27,065 nt of DNA from a virus, in the IMG/VR virus record IMGVR_UViG_3300006802_000444, positions 1-27,065 of that record; one strand, written 5' to 3'. The translations under genes and the position numbers were made by a program. A model generated the notes under the pieces. It saw only the letters and a program-made list of their open reading frames with translations, did no database searches and was not told where the DNA came from. Of this stretch, positions 8,881 to 15,802 are shown piece after piece. Every line of letters starts with the position of its first letter. Position 1 is the stretch's first letter.

Positions 8881-9081
8881 ATGAAAACTTTTACCGAAGT
8901 TAGAAATACAAGTACACCAGACAAAACGGTGTTTAACAGCAGGGTAGGAAAATATCCTGTTAAAATCGTACAGACCAAAAAAGGTTTTACGGCATATGTT
9001 GACGGTGATTTGTTGGATACTTACAAATCGCAATCACAGGCATTACAGTCTGTGAAAACTGCTATAAAGGAATTACCATGA
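8881..9081 (+). CDS. Small protein in the gp68 position (possible prohead core component), 66 aa
   Basis: It occupies the slot between gp67 and gp21 that gene 68 fills in T4. At 66 residues it is much shorter than T4 gp68 (about 140), and I do not recognise convincing sequence identity. The visible pattern is a Lys-rich alpha/beta fold: MKTFTEVRNT, then VGKYPVKIVQTKKGFTAYVDGDLLDTYKSQSQA and a C-terminal helix. A KxFxAYxDGxxLDxYKSxxxA pattern occurs in small T4-like phage proteins from this locus. The stop overlaps the ATG of gp21 (ATGA), so translation is coupled. No Shine-Dalgarno is visible before its own ATG. Role assigned from position only. Confidence 0.6.
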   Translation: MKTFTEVRNTSTPDKTVFNSRVGKYPVKIVQTKKGFTAYVDGDLLDTYKSQSQALQSVKTAIKELP

Positions 9082-9734
9082 AACTTATATCAGAATATAC
9101 AGAAAACGATATTCATGTAATTAGCGAAGCAAAAGAAAATGGTGAGAAGTCATTCGCCATTGAAGGTATTTTTGCGCAAGCTGAACAGAAGAATCGTAAT
9201 GGTCGCATTTATCCCAGAGGAATTATGGAAAATGCGGTTAATAAGTATGTTACTGAACAAGTTTCGCAAAAGAGAGCAGTTGGGGAATTAAACCATCCTG
9301 ATGGACCAACTGTTAATCTCGACCGTGTTTCGCATCTCATCACTGACCTTCGATTTGAAGGTAATGATGTGATCGGAAAAGCATCTATTCTTGACACTCC
9401 TATGGGTCGAATCGTAAAGGGTTTGCTTGAAGGCGGCGTCAAACTAGGTGTATCAACTCGTGGTATGGGTAGCCTCGAGGAAAGAAGTGGCGCTATGTTC
9501 GTTAAGAACGATTTTATTCTTAGTACGATCGATATTGTACAAGACCCATCTGCACCAGCAGCATTCGTTAATGGAATTATGGAAGGTGTAGAGTGGTTCT
9601 GGAATAACGGCGAACTTGTTTCTCGGGAATGTGAAAGAATTGAGACTGAAATCCGCAAAACTCCTCGCAAAGATCTTTACGAAGCTCAAGTGCGTGAGTT
9701 TAAGAATTTCCTCTCGTCGCTCAAAAACCAATAA
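9078..9734 (+). CDS. 21: Prohead core scaffold protease, gp21
   Basis: The 218-aa protein matches the T4 gp21 / HK97-type serine protease fold. Key segments are AIEGIFAQAEQKNRNGRIYP at 27-46, GELNHPDGPTVNL at 69-81 carrying the catalytic His73, and LGVSTRGMGSL at 123-133 carrying the nucleophile Ser126; T4 has GELNHP and GVSSRGLG at the same places. This protease cuts the scaffold (gp22, gp67) and the gp23 N-terminus after (L/I)-x-E during head maturation. The ATG overlaps the preceding stop, with AAGGA just upstream. The C-terminal 40 residues are charged and helical, and in the family this end is trimmed by self-cleavage. Length is similar to T4 (212). Confidence 0.93.
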   Translation: MKLISEYTENDIHVISEAKENGEKSFAIEGIFAQAEQKNRNGRIYPRGIMENAVNKYVTEQVSQKRAVGELNHPDGPTVNLDRVSHLITDLRFEGNDVIGKASILDTPMGRIVKGLLEGGVKLGVSTRGMGSLEERSGAMFVKNDFILSTIDIVQDPSAPAAFVNGIMEGVEWFWNNGELVSRECERIETEIRKTPRKDLYEAQVREFKNFLSSLKNQ

Positions 9735-9746
9735 AGGAGTCCGCAC

Positions 9747-10658
9747 ATGGATAATCAAGTAGAACTCCACGACGACGATCAGGAAATCGTGGAAGCTCAA
9801 GTAAATCCCGACGCTGGAACGGAAGAACAATCTATTGCTGCAGCTGCTAAAGCAGGTGGCGCAACTGGTTCTGCCAAAAAGCGGAAGGGTGACAAATCTA
9901 ATGGCGAAGGCATGACTACAGTTAAGAAGGAAGATTACGATTTTTCTGAAGATCTTGACGCGCTCGTTAATGGAGAAGCCACTCTCTCTGAAGAATTCAA
10001 AGAGAAAACAGCTATTATTTTTGAAGCAGCCATCAAGAGCAAAGTTGCTCAAGAAATTGATCGGCTGGAAGAACAATATACTACAAACCTCGACGAAGAA
10101 GTTGCTACAATTCGTAGCGAACTCGTAGAGAAAGTAGACAGCTACCTCAGCTATGTAGTTGAGTCTTGGATGGAAGAGAACCGTGTTGCTATTCAACAGG
10201 GTCTGCGTACTGAAATTGCTGAAGATTTCATGGGCAAGCTGCATGCGTTGTTCACAGAATCTTACATCGAAGTACCTGAGTCCAAGGTCGACCTGGTTGA
10301 CGAATTAGCAGAGCAAGTCGAATCGCTCGAAGGGCAACTTAATGCTGCTACTGAGAAGGCAATGTCGATGAGCGAAGAACTCGAAGCACTCAAGCGCGCA
10401 GTTATCATTAGTGAAGCTGCTGAAGGCTTGGCTGCTACCGAAGTAGAAAAACTTCATGCTCTGGTAGAAGATCTCGACTTCGAAAGCGAAGGTTCTTTCG
10501 CTAAGAAAGTCAAGACCGTTAAGGAATCTTACTTTAAGAAGGATTCGGTTGTTACTTCGCAAGAAATCGTAGAAGAAATTGATGCTGACGCTACAGTAGA
10601 AGTTTCGTCTTCGATGGAGAAGTACCTGACTGCAATCCGCAGAGTAAATAAGCAATAA
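9747..10658 (+). CDS. 22: Prohead scaffolding core protein, gp22
   Basis: This 303-aa, acidic, coiled-coil-rich protein sits between gp21 and gp23 exactly as in T4. After a low-complexity N-terminus with a basic patch (SAKKRKGDK) comes the conserved core: YDFSEDLDALVNGEATLSEE at 64-83, KTAIIFEAAIKSKV, YLSYVVESWMEENRVAI, then GLRTEIAEDFMGKLHALF. A long heptad-type helix follows (QVESLEGQLNAATEKAMSMS). These blocks are typical of the cyanophage-like gp22 group. Several (L/I)-x-E sequences are available for gp21 cleavage. It forms the inner scaffold on which gp23 polymerises. A strong AAGGAG (9734-9739) overlaps the gp21 stop. Codon choice is visibly more GC-rich than in the fibre genes, in keeping with high expression. 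Confidence 0.92.
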   Translation: MDNQVELHDDDQEIVEAQVNPDAGTEEQSIAAAAKAGGATGSAKKRKGDKSNGEGMTTVKKEDYDFSEDLDALVNGEATLSEEFKEKTAIIFEAAIKSKVAQEIDRLEEQYTTNLDEEVATIRSELVEKVDSYLSYVVESWMEENRVAIQQGLRTEIAEDFMGKLHALFTESYIEVPESKVDLVDELAEQVESLEGQLNAATEKAMSMSEELEALKRAVIISEAAEGLAATEVEKLHALVEDLDFESEGSFAKKVKTVKESYFKKDSVVTSQEIVEEIDADATVEVSSSMEKYLTAIRRVNKQ

Positions 10659-10679
10659 TTGTCTCATAGGAGAATAACA

Positions 10680-12017
10680 ATGGATTTAAATTACGATACT
10701 TTAGTTGAGAAGTGGAGCCCAGTTCTCAACGAGGAAACCTCGGGTCAAATCTCTGATCCATATCGCCGTAAAGTAACGGCTGCGATTCTTGAGAACCAAG
10801 AGCGCGCATTTACAGAGCAGACAAACATGCTGGCAGAAGCTGGTACGACAACTGCTAATGTTGCTAACTGGAACCCAGTACTGATTTCGCTGGTTCGTCG
10901 TGCAATGCCTAATCTGATGGCGTATGACGTTTGCGGCGTTCAGCCAATGAGCGGTCCTACTGGTCTGATTTTCGCGATGAAGTCGCGTTATAAGACAACT
11001 CGTGCTAATGCTACTAATGGTGGCGAGGCTCTGTTCCAAGAAGCTCTTACTGGCTACTCGGGTGACTCGAGCACAGGTCAGGATTCGGCTGCTCTTGATG
11101 TTGCTGGTCCTTCGGGTCTTGCTGCTGCTACAGACGGCGACGGTGACAGCACAATTGCTGACTCTGTTTCTACTAACATCTTCGGTGTTGGTATGTCGAC
11201 AACAGATGCTGAGCGTCTGGGCAATGGCACCAACAGTGCTTTCGCAGAAATGGGCTTCACCATTGAGAGAGCAACTGTAACAGCAGTTAGCCGTGCGCTG
11301 AAGGCTGAGTACACGCTGGAACTGGCTCAGGATCTCCGTGCTATCCACGGTCTGGATGCTGAAGCTGAACTGGCTAACATTCTCTCGGCTGAAATCCTCG
11401 CAGAAATTAACCGCGAAGTTATCCGTACGATCAACAGCCAAGCAAAACTGGGTTGCCAGCAAGCTGGTCTCGACATCAACGGTATTTTCAACCTTGCAAC
11501 GGACGCTGATGGTCGTTGGTCGGTTGAGAAGTTCAAGGGTCTGCTTGTTCAGCTCGATCGCGAAGCTAACGTAATTGCTAAAGAAACTCGTCGTGGCAAG
11601 GGTAACGTAGTTATCTGCTCTTCGGACGTTGCTACAGCACTTGCTGCTTCGGGTGCTCTTGACTATGCTCCTGCTCTGAGCACGAGCCTCCAGGTTGATG
11701 ATACTGGCAATACGTTCGCTGGTGTTCTTAACGGTCGTCTCCGTGTCTACATCGACCCATACGCAGTCGCTGACTACGTTACGGTTGGTTACAAGGGCAC
11801 GAACCCATACGACGCTGGCGTTTTCTACTGCCCATACGTTCCTCTGCAGATGGTACGTGCGGTTGGTGAGAATGACTTCCAGCCACGGATCGGCTTTAAG
11901 ACTCGTTATGGCATGGTCTCGAACCCATTTGTTGGCGCTGCTGCTGCAAGTGGTCTGGCTACTGCTAAGACGAATCAATATTACCGCATTTTTCGCGTCG
12001 ACAACATCCTGGCTTAA
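10680..12017 (+). CDS. 23: Major capsid protein precursor, gp23
   Basis: The start ATG at 10680 is set by AGGAG at 10668-10672; the in-frame TTG at 10659 would place that site inside the gene. The 445-aa product carries the gp23 signature NVANWNPVLISLVRRAMPNL at 60-79, followed by MAYDVCGVQPMSGPTG and IFAMKSRY. A (L/I)-x-E maturation site occurs as Leu51-Ala52-Glu53 just before AGTTTAN, so gp21 is predicted to remove 53 residues. The C-terminal part has the FLVGYKG-like patch YVTVGYKGTNPYDAGVFYCPYVPLQ typical of the P-domain/E-loop region in the cyanophage-like group; those residues are quoted in part only as landmarks. T4 gp23 is longer (521). A strong terminator follows 58 bases after the stop. 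Preferred codons (CTG, CGT, GGT, TCG) differ sharply from neighbouring genes. Confidence 0.95.
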   Translation: MDLNYDTLVEKWSPVLNEETSGQISDPYRRKVTAAILENQERAFTEQTNMLAEAGTTTANVANWNPVLISLVRRAMPNLMAYDVCGVQPMSGPTGLIFAMKSRYKTTRANATNGGEALFQEALTGYSGDSSTGQDSAALDVAGPSGLAAATDGDGDSTIADSVSTNIFGVGMSTTDAERLGNGTNSAFAEMGFTIERATVTAVSRALKAEYTLELAQDLRAIHGLDAEAELANILSAEILAEINREVIRTINSQAKLGCQQAGLDINGIFNLATDADGRWSVEKFKGLLVQLDREANVIAKETRRGKGNVVICSSDVATALAASGALDYAPALSTSLQVDDTGNTFAGVLNGRLRVYIDPYAVADYVTVGYKGTNPYDAGVFYCPYVPLQMVRAVGENDFQPRIGFKTRYGMVSNPFVGAAAASGLATAKTNQYYRIFRVDNILA

Positions 12018-12075
12018 TGCTAGGTTGTTAAAACCGAAAGAGTTTTCTGCAAAAACTATAAAAATAGCAGAATAT

Positions 12076-12103
12076 GGGGGATCCTTCGGGATCCCCCTTT
12101 TTT
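12076..12103 (+). terminator. Rho-independent terminator after gp23 (UUCG tetraloop)
   Basis: A perfect 9-bp GC-rich stem, GGGGGATCC (12076-12084) with GGATCCCCC (12089-12097), is closed by a TTCG loop in the C(UUCG)G context, an exceptionally stable tetraloop. Six T residues follow directly. It would end the head-gene transcript. There is no T-tract on the other strand, so it works in the + direction only. Confidence 0.95.
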
Positions 12104-12167
12104 ATGGATGAGTTTTCCATCCAGTTATACGCCCACGAACAAATCCTTTAGGGACAGGATCACCATC
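12102..12167 (-). pseudogene. Possible remnant of a homing-endonuclease C-terminus
   Basis: On the minus strand the frame between stops reads 21 residues ending at TAA (12102-12104), including PVPKGFVRGRITGWK. A P-x-G-(F/W)-x-x-G-R stretch near the C-terminus is common in phage HNH/GIY-YIG homing endonucleases and their relatives. No start codon or upstream coding sequence remains in the frame. It lies in the short gap beside the capsid gene, a typical site for intergenic endonucleases. This is a pattern guess on a very short stretch. Confidence 0.2.
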
Positions 12168-12175
12168 TTATAACA

Positions 12176-12183
12176 TATAAATA
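12176..12183 (+). promoter_or_regulatory. T4-type late promoter box TATAAATA
   Basis: An exact late-promoter box lies 30 bases before the ATG of the tail-tube-like gene and 72 bases after the gp23 terminator, restarting late transcription. The predicted leader is about 24 bases and includes a GGGG that could act as a ribosome binding site. Confidence 0.8.
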
Positions 12184-12213
12184 TACAATATAATATATCC
12201 ACGGGGATACAGT

Positions 12214-12717
12214 ATGTCAGAGTTGACAGATAACATTAATTTATTTCAACCAACAGGGTTTCGTGTTCTGATTGACAGAGCCAACTATGGTAATCTTCAA
12301 TTTTTCGCGCAATCTATTAGTCATCCTGGAGTTAATATCGGACCAGCAGAAGTCCCTTACCAAAGATTAACTTCTATTCCGATCCCTGGAGATAAGTTGT
12401 CTTTTGGGGAAGTTACTATGAATATTCTTCTTGATGAAGATTTAAATGCGTATGAAGAAGTTTTTAATTGGATGGTCAGACTGGTGAATACCAAATTCAC
12501 TACGAAATACGAAGCGTTAAAAGAAGGCACAATATCCAGTTACGCAGATATTACTCTTATTGCTCTTACGAATCATAATAACAAAAATAAAACTATAAAG
12601 TATGTTGATTGTATCCCAACTTCTATTGGTGATATATATTTTGAGGCGAACCAAGGGAGCGTCGAATACATAACTGTACCAGTGGGGTTTAGATTCTCTT
12701 ATTTTGAAATTGATTAA
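12214..12717 (+). CDS. Tail-tube-fold structural protein (gp19/gp54-like)
   Basis: The 167-aa protein has the conserved blocks of the T4 gp19-type tail-tube superfamily as found in T4-like marine phages. They are an N-terminal FRVLIDRANYGNLQFFAQSI strand pair, PGVNIGPAEVPYQRL, then IPGDKLSFGEVTMNILLDED and a helix YEEVFNWMVRLV. The C-terminal half ends in strands YITVPVGFRFSYFEI, matching the typical -FxVxFxFxYxxx ending. In the fold family, hexamers stack to form the tail tube or its baseplate initiator. In T4 the slot after gp23 holds gp24, so the location is not the T4 one. It could be the tube (gp19), the tube initiator (gp54) or a paralogue; the sequence alone does not tell me which. It has its own late promoter. 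Confidence 0.65.
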   Translation: MSELTDNINLFQPTGFRVLIDRANYGNLQFFAQSISHPGVNIGPAEVPYQRLTSIPIPGDKLSFGEVTMNILLDEDLNAYEEVFNWMVRLVNTKFTTKYEALKEGTISSYADITLIALTNHNNKNKTIKYVDCIPTSIGDIYFEANQGSVEYITVPVGFRFSYFEID

Positions 12718-12731
12718 ACTTGGATAATATT

Positions 12732-13172
12732 ATGGATTTGAATGAACTGCTTGAAATGTGGTCGAAAGACTGCGAGATCAGTAATAAACTTGATGATGTT
12801 TCTAGAGATACTCCAAAACTACACGCAAAATATTTAAGTATTCTTAGTTTATCTAAGTTGCAATTGCAAAGGGCAGAGAACGCTCAGAAAATTTTATTGC
12901 GTGATAAATTTTTGTATTATAATGGAAAAATGGATCGAAACGATATCGAAAAATATGGTTGGAGGGAAGATCCACTTGATGGTTTAAAAGTAATGAAAGG
13001 TGATATGGACCGTTGGTATGAAGCTGATATTGACATTCAAAAATCAGAAGAAAAAATTCTTTACTATAAGACTATGATAGATACTTTAAAAGAAATTGTT
13101 GATGCATTAAAATGGCGCCATCAGACAATAAAAAATATAATCGATTGGCGTAGATTCGAAGCTGGGGGATAA
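12732..13172 (+). CDS. uvsY: UvsY recombination mediator
   Basis: I use ATG 12732 (GGA eight bases upstream) rather than the TTG at 12720, giving 146 residues; T4 UvsY has 137. The start MDLNELLEMWSKDCEI is typical of the group, followed by LHAKYLSILSLSKLQLQ, the KFLYYNGK motif, DRWYEADIDIQKSEEKILYYKTMIDTLKEI (given here as landmarks in part) and the C-terminal IKNIIDWRRFEAGG. UvsY loads the UvsX recombinase onto gp32-coated single-stranded DNA in recombination-dependent replication and repair. The stop overlaps the uvsW start (TAATG), so the two are translationally coupled, as in other T4-like phages where uvsY and uvsW are neighbours. Confidence 0.88.
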   Translation: MDLNELLEMWSKDCEISNKLDDVSRDTPKLHAKYLSILSLSKLQLQRAENAQKILLRDKFLYYNGKMDRNDIEKYGWREDPLDGLKVMKGDMDRWYEADIDIQKSEEKILYYKTMIDTLKEIVDALKWRHQTIKNIIDWRRFEAGG

Positions 13173-14641
13173 TGGAAAAACTTACTATCCAAATGGTAGA
13201 TCACGCCATGATGGCGGTATTATGTGAACCATCTGTACGGAACGAATTAAAAGAATATTTTACTTTCGAAGTTCCAGGTGCAAAATTTATGCCAGCTGTT
13301 AAAGCGAGAAGGTGGGATGGTAAGATCCGTCTGTATAATTCGCTCACCTGCGAAATTAATACAGGTTTATATCATAAAATAAAAAAATTTGCAGCCGAAC
13401 GCCATTATGCGATAGAGCTTAAACAATCCAGATATGGAATTCCTGGAAGCACTAATGAAATAGATCATCAAAAGCTGGTGAAATTTTTAGGTTCTTTTAA
13501 TGCGCCATATGAGCTTCGAGATTATCAATATAGTGCTGTAACGCATGCAATAGAAAATAAACGGGCAGTATTAGTTTCCCCAACTGGTTCTGGTAAGTCG
13601 TTTATCATTTATAATTTGATGCGTTGGTATCTAGAAAATAAAAATAAACGTGTGCTTGTTGTCGTACCGACTACTAGTCTAGTCGAGCAGATGTATAAAG
13701 ATTTTAAAGATTACGGGTTTGACGCTGAAAACGAGTGTCATATTATTTACTCTGGTAAAGAAAAAGAAACTGGTAAGCGTGTTATTATCTCTACATGGCA
13801 AAGCATTCATAAATTACCAAAGGATTGGTATGCTGAGATAGGTTGCATTTTTGGAGATGAATGTCATCTATTTAAAGCCAAATCTCTGAATAGTATTATG
13901 AATAAATCAATTAATGCTGAATATCGTTTTGGCACAACGGGCACTCTTGATGGAACGCAAACACATAAATTAGTTTTGGAAGGGTTATTCGGACCAGTAT
14001 TTAAAGTCACCACAACTAAGAAACTACAGGAAGAAAATACTTTAGCTGGACTGAGTATAGATATACTATTGCTCGAGTATCCTAAAGAAATTTGTCGCAT
14101 GATGGTCGGTAAAAAATATCAAGAGGAACTTGAATTTATTGTTACGCATGAACCGAGAAATAAGTTGATACGAAACTTGGCGCTAACTCAAACTGGAAAT
14201 ACTCTTGTGTTATTTCAGTTTGTAGAGAAACACGGCGAAATACTTTATAAGATGATTAAAGAAAAAGCAAAAGATGTATATTATGTACATGGGGGTACGG
14301 ATACTTCGGATAGGGAAGCAATTCGCGGAATCGTGGAGAGGAAAGATGGAGCTATCATTGTCGCATCTCTTGGAACTTTTAGCACGGGTATTAATGTTAG
14401 GAATCTTCATAATATTATTTTTGCTAGTCCGTCAAAATCCCAAGTACGAGTTTTACAATCAATCGGAAGAGGACTCAGAAAAGCGGAAAACAACCAAGAC
14501 ACGAAACTGATCGATATTGCCGACGACCTTCATTGGGAATCCAAGAAAAATTTTACCTTGCTACATTCGGCTGAAAGGATTAAAATATATACTAAAGAGC
14601 AATTTGATTTTAAACTTCATAAAGTTACATTATCACACTAG
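13172..14641 (+). CDS. uvsW: UvsW superfamily 2 DNA helicase
   Basis: The 489-aa protein has the full set of SF2 helicase motifs: Walker A PTGSGKS at 137-143, motif II DECH at 229-232, motif III GTTGTLDG at 254-261, ASLGTFSTGINVRNL near 398-412, and motif VI QSIGRGLR at 429-436. The N-terminal domain includes KARRWDGKIRLYN, the DNA-binding part seen in UvsW. T4 UvsW (503 aa) unwinds R-loops and branched recombination intermediates and switches replication from origin-dependent to recombination-dependent mode. It directly follows uvsY with a one-base overlap, and a GGAG for the next gene is formed at its stop. All catalytic residues appear intact. Confidence 0.93.
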   Translation: MEKLTIQMVDHAMMAVLCEPSVRNELKEYFTFEVPGAKFMPAVKARRWDGKIRLYNSLTCEINTGLYHKIKKFAAERHYAIELKQSRYGIPGSTNEIDHQKLVKFLGSFNAPYELRDYQYSAVTHAIENKRAVLVSPTGSGKSFIIYNLMRWYLENKNKRVLVVVPTTSLVEQMYKDFKDYGFDAENECHIIYSGKEKETGKRVIISTWQSIHKLPKDWYAEIGCIFGDECHLFKAKSLNSIMNKSINAEYRFGTTGTLDGTQTHKLVLEGLFGPVFKVTTTKKLQEENTLAGLSIDILLLEYPKEICRMMVGKKYQEELEFIVTHEPRNKLIRNLALTQTGNTLVLFQFVEKHGEILYKMIKEKAKDVYYVHGGTDTSDREAIRGIVERKDGAIIVASLGTFSTGINVRNLHNIIFASPSKSQVRVLQSIGRGLRKAENNQDTKLIDIADDLHWESKKNFTLLHSAERIKIYTKEQFDFKLHKVTLSH

Positions 14642-14653
14642 GAGTTCGAAGAT

Positions 14654-15064
14654 ATGAGTAATGATATTAAACAAATAAAATTATCTAGTGGTGATGAAAT
14701 TATTTGCGAAACAGTGACCTGGAGTGAGAAAGAAGGTTTTATTGTGAAAAATGTGTTAAAATTTTCCGAAAACGAAATTTTTGAAATTGACCCAGACACT
14801 GGATTAAATTATAGTTACTACAGTTTGAAAAATTGGATGACTGGTCAATTTGATCCTGCGTCGATTGTTGTTATTAATCCTGTAGCAGTTGTTGGGATCA
14901 TGACTCCACCAGAAATCGTAATAAGTCAGTATAGAGATATGCTTGTAGAAATTTCTGCTGGTATGGAAGAAATAAAGAAAATTCAAAAAGAAGAAGAAGA
15001 AGGTAAGAAGCCAAAACTAAAACCATCCGCCAAGGGCAACGTCATAAGTTTCCCAACTGAATAG
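14654..15064 (+). CDS. Small conserved T4-like phage protein (possible LSm-like fold), 136 aa
   Basis: The N-terminus reads IKQIKLSSGDEIICETVTW, then a strand IVKNVLKF, a resemblance to LSm/Hfq-type small beta-barrels in which a GDEI turn joins the first strands. The middle has NYSYYSLKNWMTGQFDP followed by VVINPVAVVGIMTPP. The C-terminal third is a charged helix (YRDMLVEISAGMEEIKKIQK) with a Lys/Glu tail. Short proteins of this type occur beside uvsW in marine T4-like phages and are usually annotated as hypothetical. GGAG at 14641-14644 sets the ATG. The LSm suggestion is a hunch from strand pattern only. Confidence 0.7.
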   Translation: MSNDIKQIKLSSGDEIICETVTWSEKEGFIVKNVLKFSENEIFEIDPDTGLNYSYYSLKNWMTGQFDPASIVVINPVAVVGIMTPPEIVISQYRDMLVEISAGMEEIKKIQKEEEEGKKPKLKPSAKGNVISFPTE

Positions 15065-15085
15065 GGAATAGCCCCCACCCGACCG

Positions 15086-15128
15086 ACATGCTTATTCTAT
15101 ACTGAAAATCAGAAAAAGTCAAGCATGT
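15086..15128 (+). other. Nested inverted repeat upstream of gp55
   Basis: ACATGCTT (15086-15093) is matched by AAGCATGT (15121-15128). Inside, CTGA (15102-15105) pairs with TCAG (15109-15112) around an AAA loop, with exactly eight unpaired bases on each side. The gap contains no gene. There is no following T-run, so it is not an ordinary terminator. It may be an operator or RNA structure just upstream of the gp55 promoter. Confidence 0.45.
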
Positions 15129-15145
15129 TTAAATATATTGTACAT

Positions 15146-15174
15146 TTGTTTTTGTCGGCGATTTAGTATATAAT
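15146..15174 (+). promoter_or_regulatory. Host-type (sigma70-like) promoter upstream of gp55
   Basis: TTGTTT (15146-15151) and TATAAT (15169-15174) are separated by 17 bases, a consensus -10 with a fair -35. Transcription would begin about 15181, some 20 bases before the gp55 ATG. This would let gp55 and the recombination/modification operon be expressed before late transcription begins. Confidence 0.6.
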
Positions 15175-15199
15175 ATTTTTGTTTGTAATGGAGTTTATT

Positions 15200-15802
15200 A
15201 TGAAGACCGAAAATGCGCACTATGTTAATAACGCAGATTTTTCTAAAGCGGTAGTTGATTATGTGAGAACTGCTAACGAAGCCAAGAAAAATGGAGAAAA
15301 GAGACCCATTGTTACTGACTATATCGCACAATGTTTCTTAAAAATTTCCGAGGGTCTTTCTCATAAAGCAAATTTCGCAAGGTACACATACCGAGAAGAA
15401 ATGGTTATGGATGCTGTCGAAAATTGCCTAAAGGCGATTGAAAATTATGATGTAGATGTCGCAACAAGAACGGGTAATCCGAACGCTTTTGCATATTTTA
15501 CCCAGATTGCATGGTATGCATTTCTACGCAGAATTGCTAAAGAGAAAAAGCAGCAGGAAATTAAACTCAAGTATTTAACTGAATCGAATTTGACAGATTT
15601 CATGATAGACTCCGAAGAGGATCCAGAAGTCTCGCAAATTATCCAGTCTTTTATTGATAATTTGAAAAAGCGAATCGACGAAATTAAAGAGAATGATAAA
15701 AAATTCGATGAGTATAAGAAAGAGTATAATAATCGTAGAAAGCAGCGGTCGTATGATTCTGACCTTATGGATTTTTTTCTTAATGAGGAAGAAAATGAAT
15801 GA
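15200..15802 (+). CDS. 55: Late-transcription sigma factor, gp55
   Basis: ATG 15200 is fixed by GGAG at 15190-15193; upstream in-frame starts at 15179 and 15188 overlap or precede that site. The 200-aa protein resembles T4 gp55 (185): it begins with YVNNADFSKAVVDYV (T4 YVNNKELLQAIIDW), followed by IAQCFLKISEGLSHKANFARY and EEMVMDAVENCLKAIENYD. Next comes NPNAFAYFTQIAWYAFLRRIAKEKK, the sigma region 2-like core helices (landmarks abbreviated). The end SDLMDFFLNEEENE parallels the T4 SPSLDFLYEANDE clamp-binding tail. gp55 directs RNA polymerase to TATAAATA boxes, coupled to the gp45 sliding clamp through this tail. Three such boxes occur in the window. The stop overlaps the gene 47 ATG. Confidence 0.92.
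   Translation: MKTENAHYVNNADFSKAVVDYVRTANEAKKNGEKRPIVTDYIAQCFLKISEGLSHKANFARYTYREEMVMDAVENCLKAIENYDVDVATRTGNPNAFAYFTQIAWYAFLRRIAKEKKQQEIKLKYLTESNLTDFMIDSEEDPEVSQIIQSFIDNLKKRIDEIKENDKKFDEYKKEYNNRRKQRSYDSDLMDFFLNEEENE

Noticed and set aside
9453-10244. A 263-codon open frame on the minus strand opposite gp21 and gp22
   Set aside because: It is Phe/Leu/Ser-rich low-complexity translation caused by Glu/Lys-rich codons on the coding strand; both + strand genes are well supported.
10701-11978. A 425-codon open frame on the minus strand opposite gp23
   Set aside because: It mirrors the strong codon bias of gp23, its translation looks random (Ser/Arg/Cys-rich, no motif), it has no ribosome binding site, and gp23 is certain.
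15068-15079. Small GGG-AATAG-CCC type hairpin after the 136-aa gene as a terminator
   Set aside because: The stem is only three pairs and no T-run follows.
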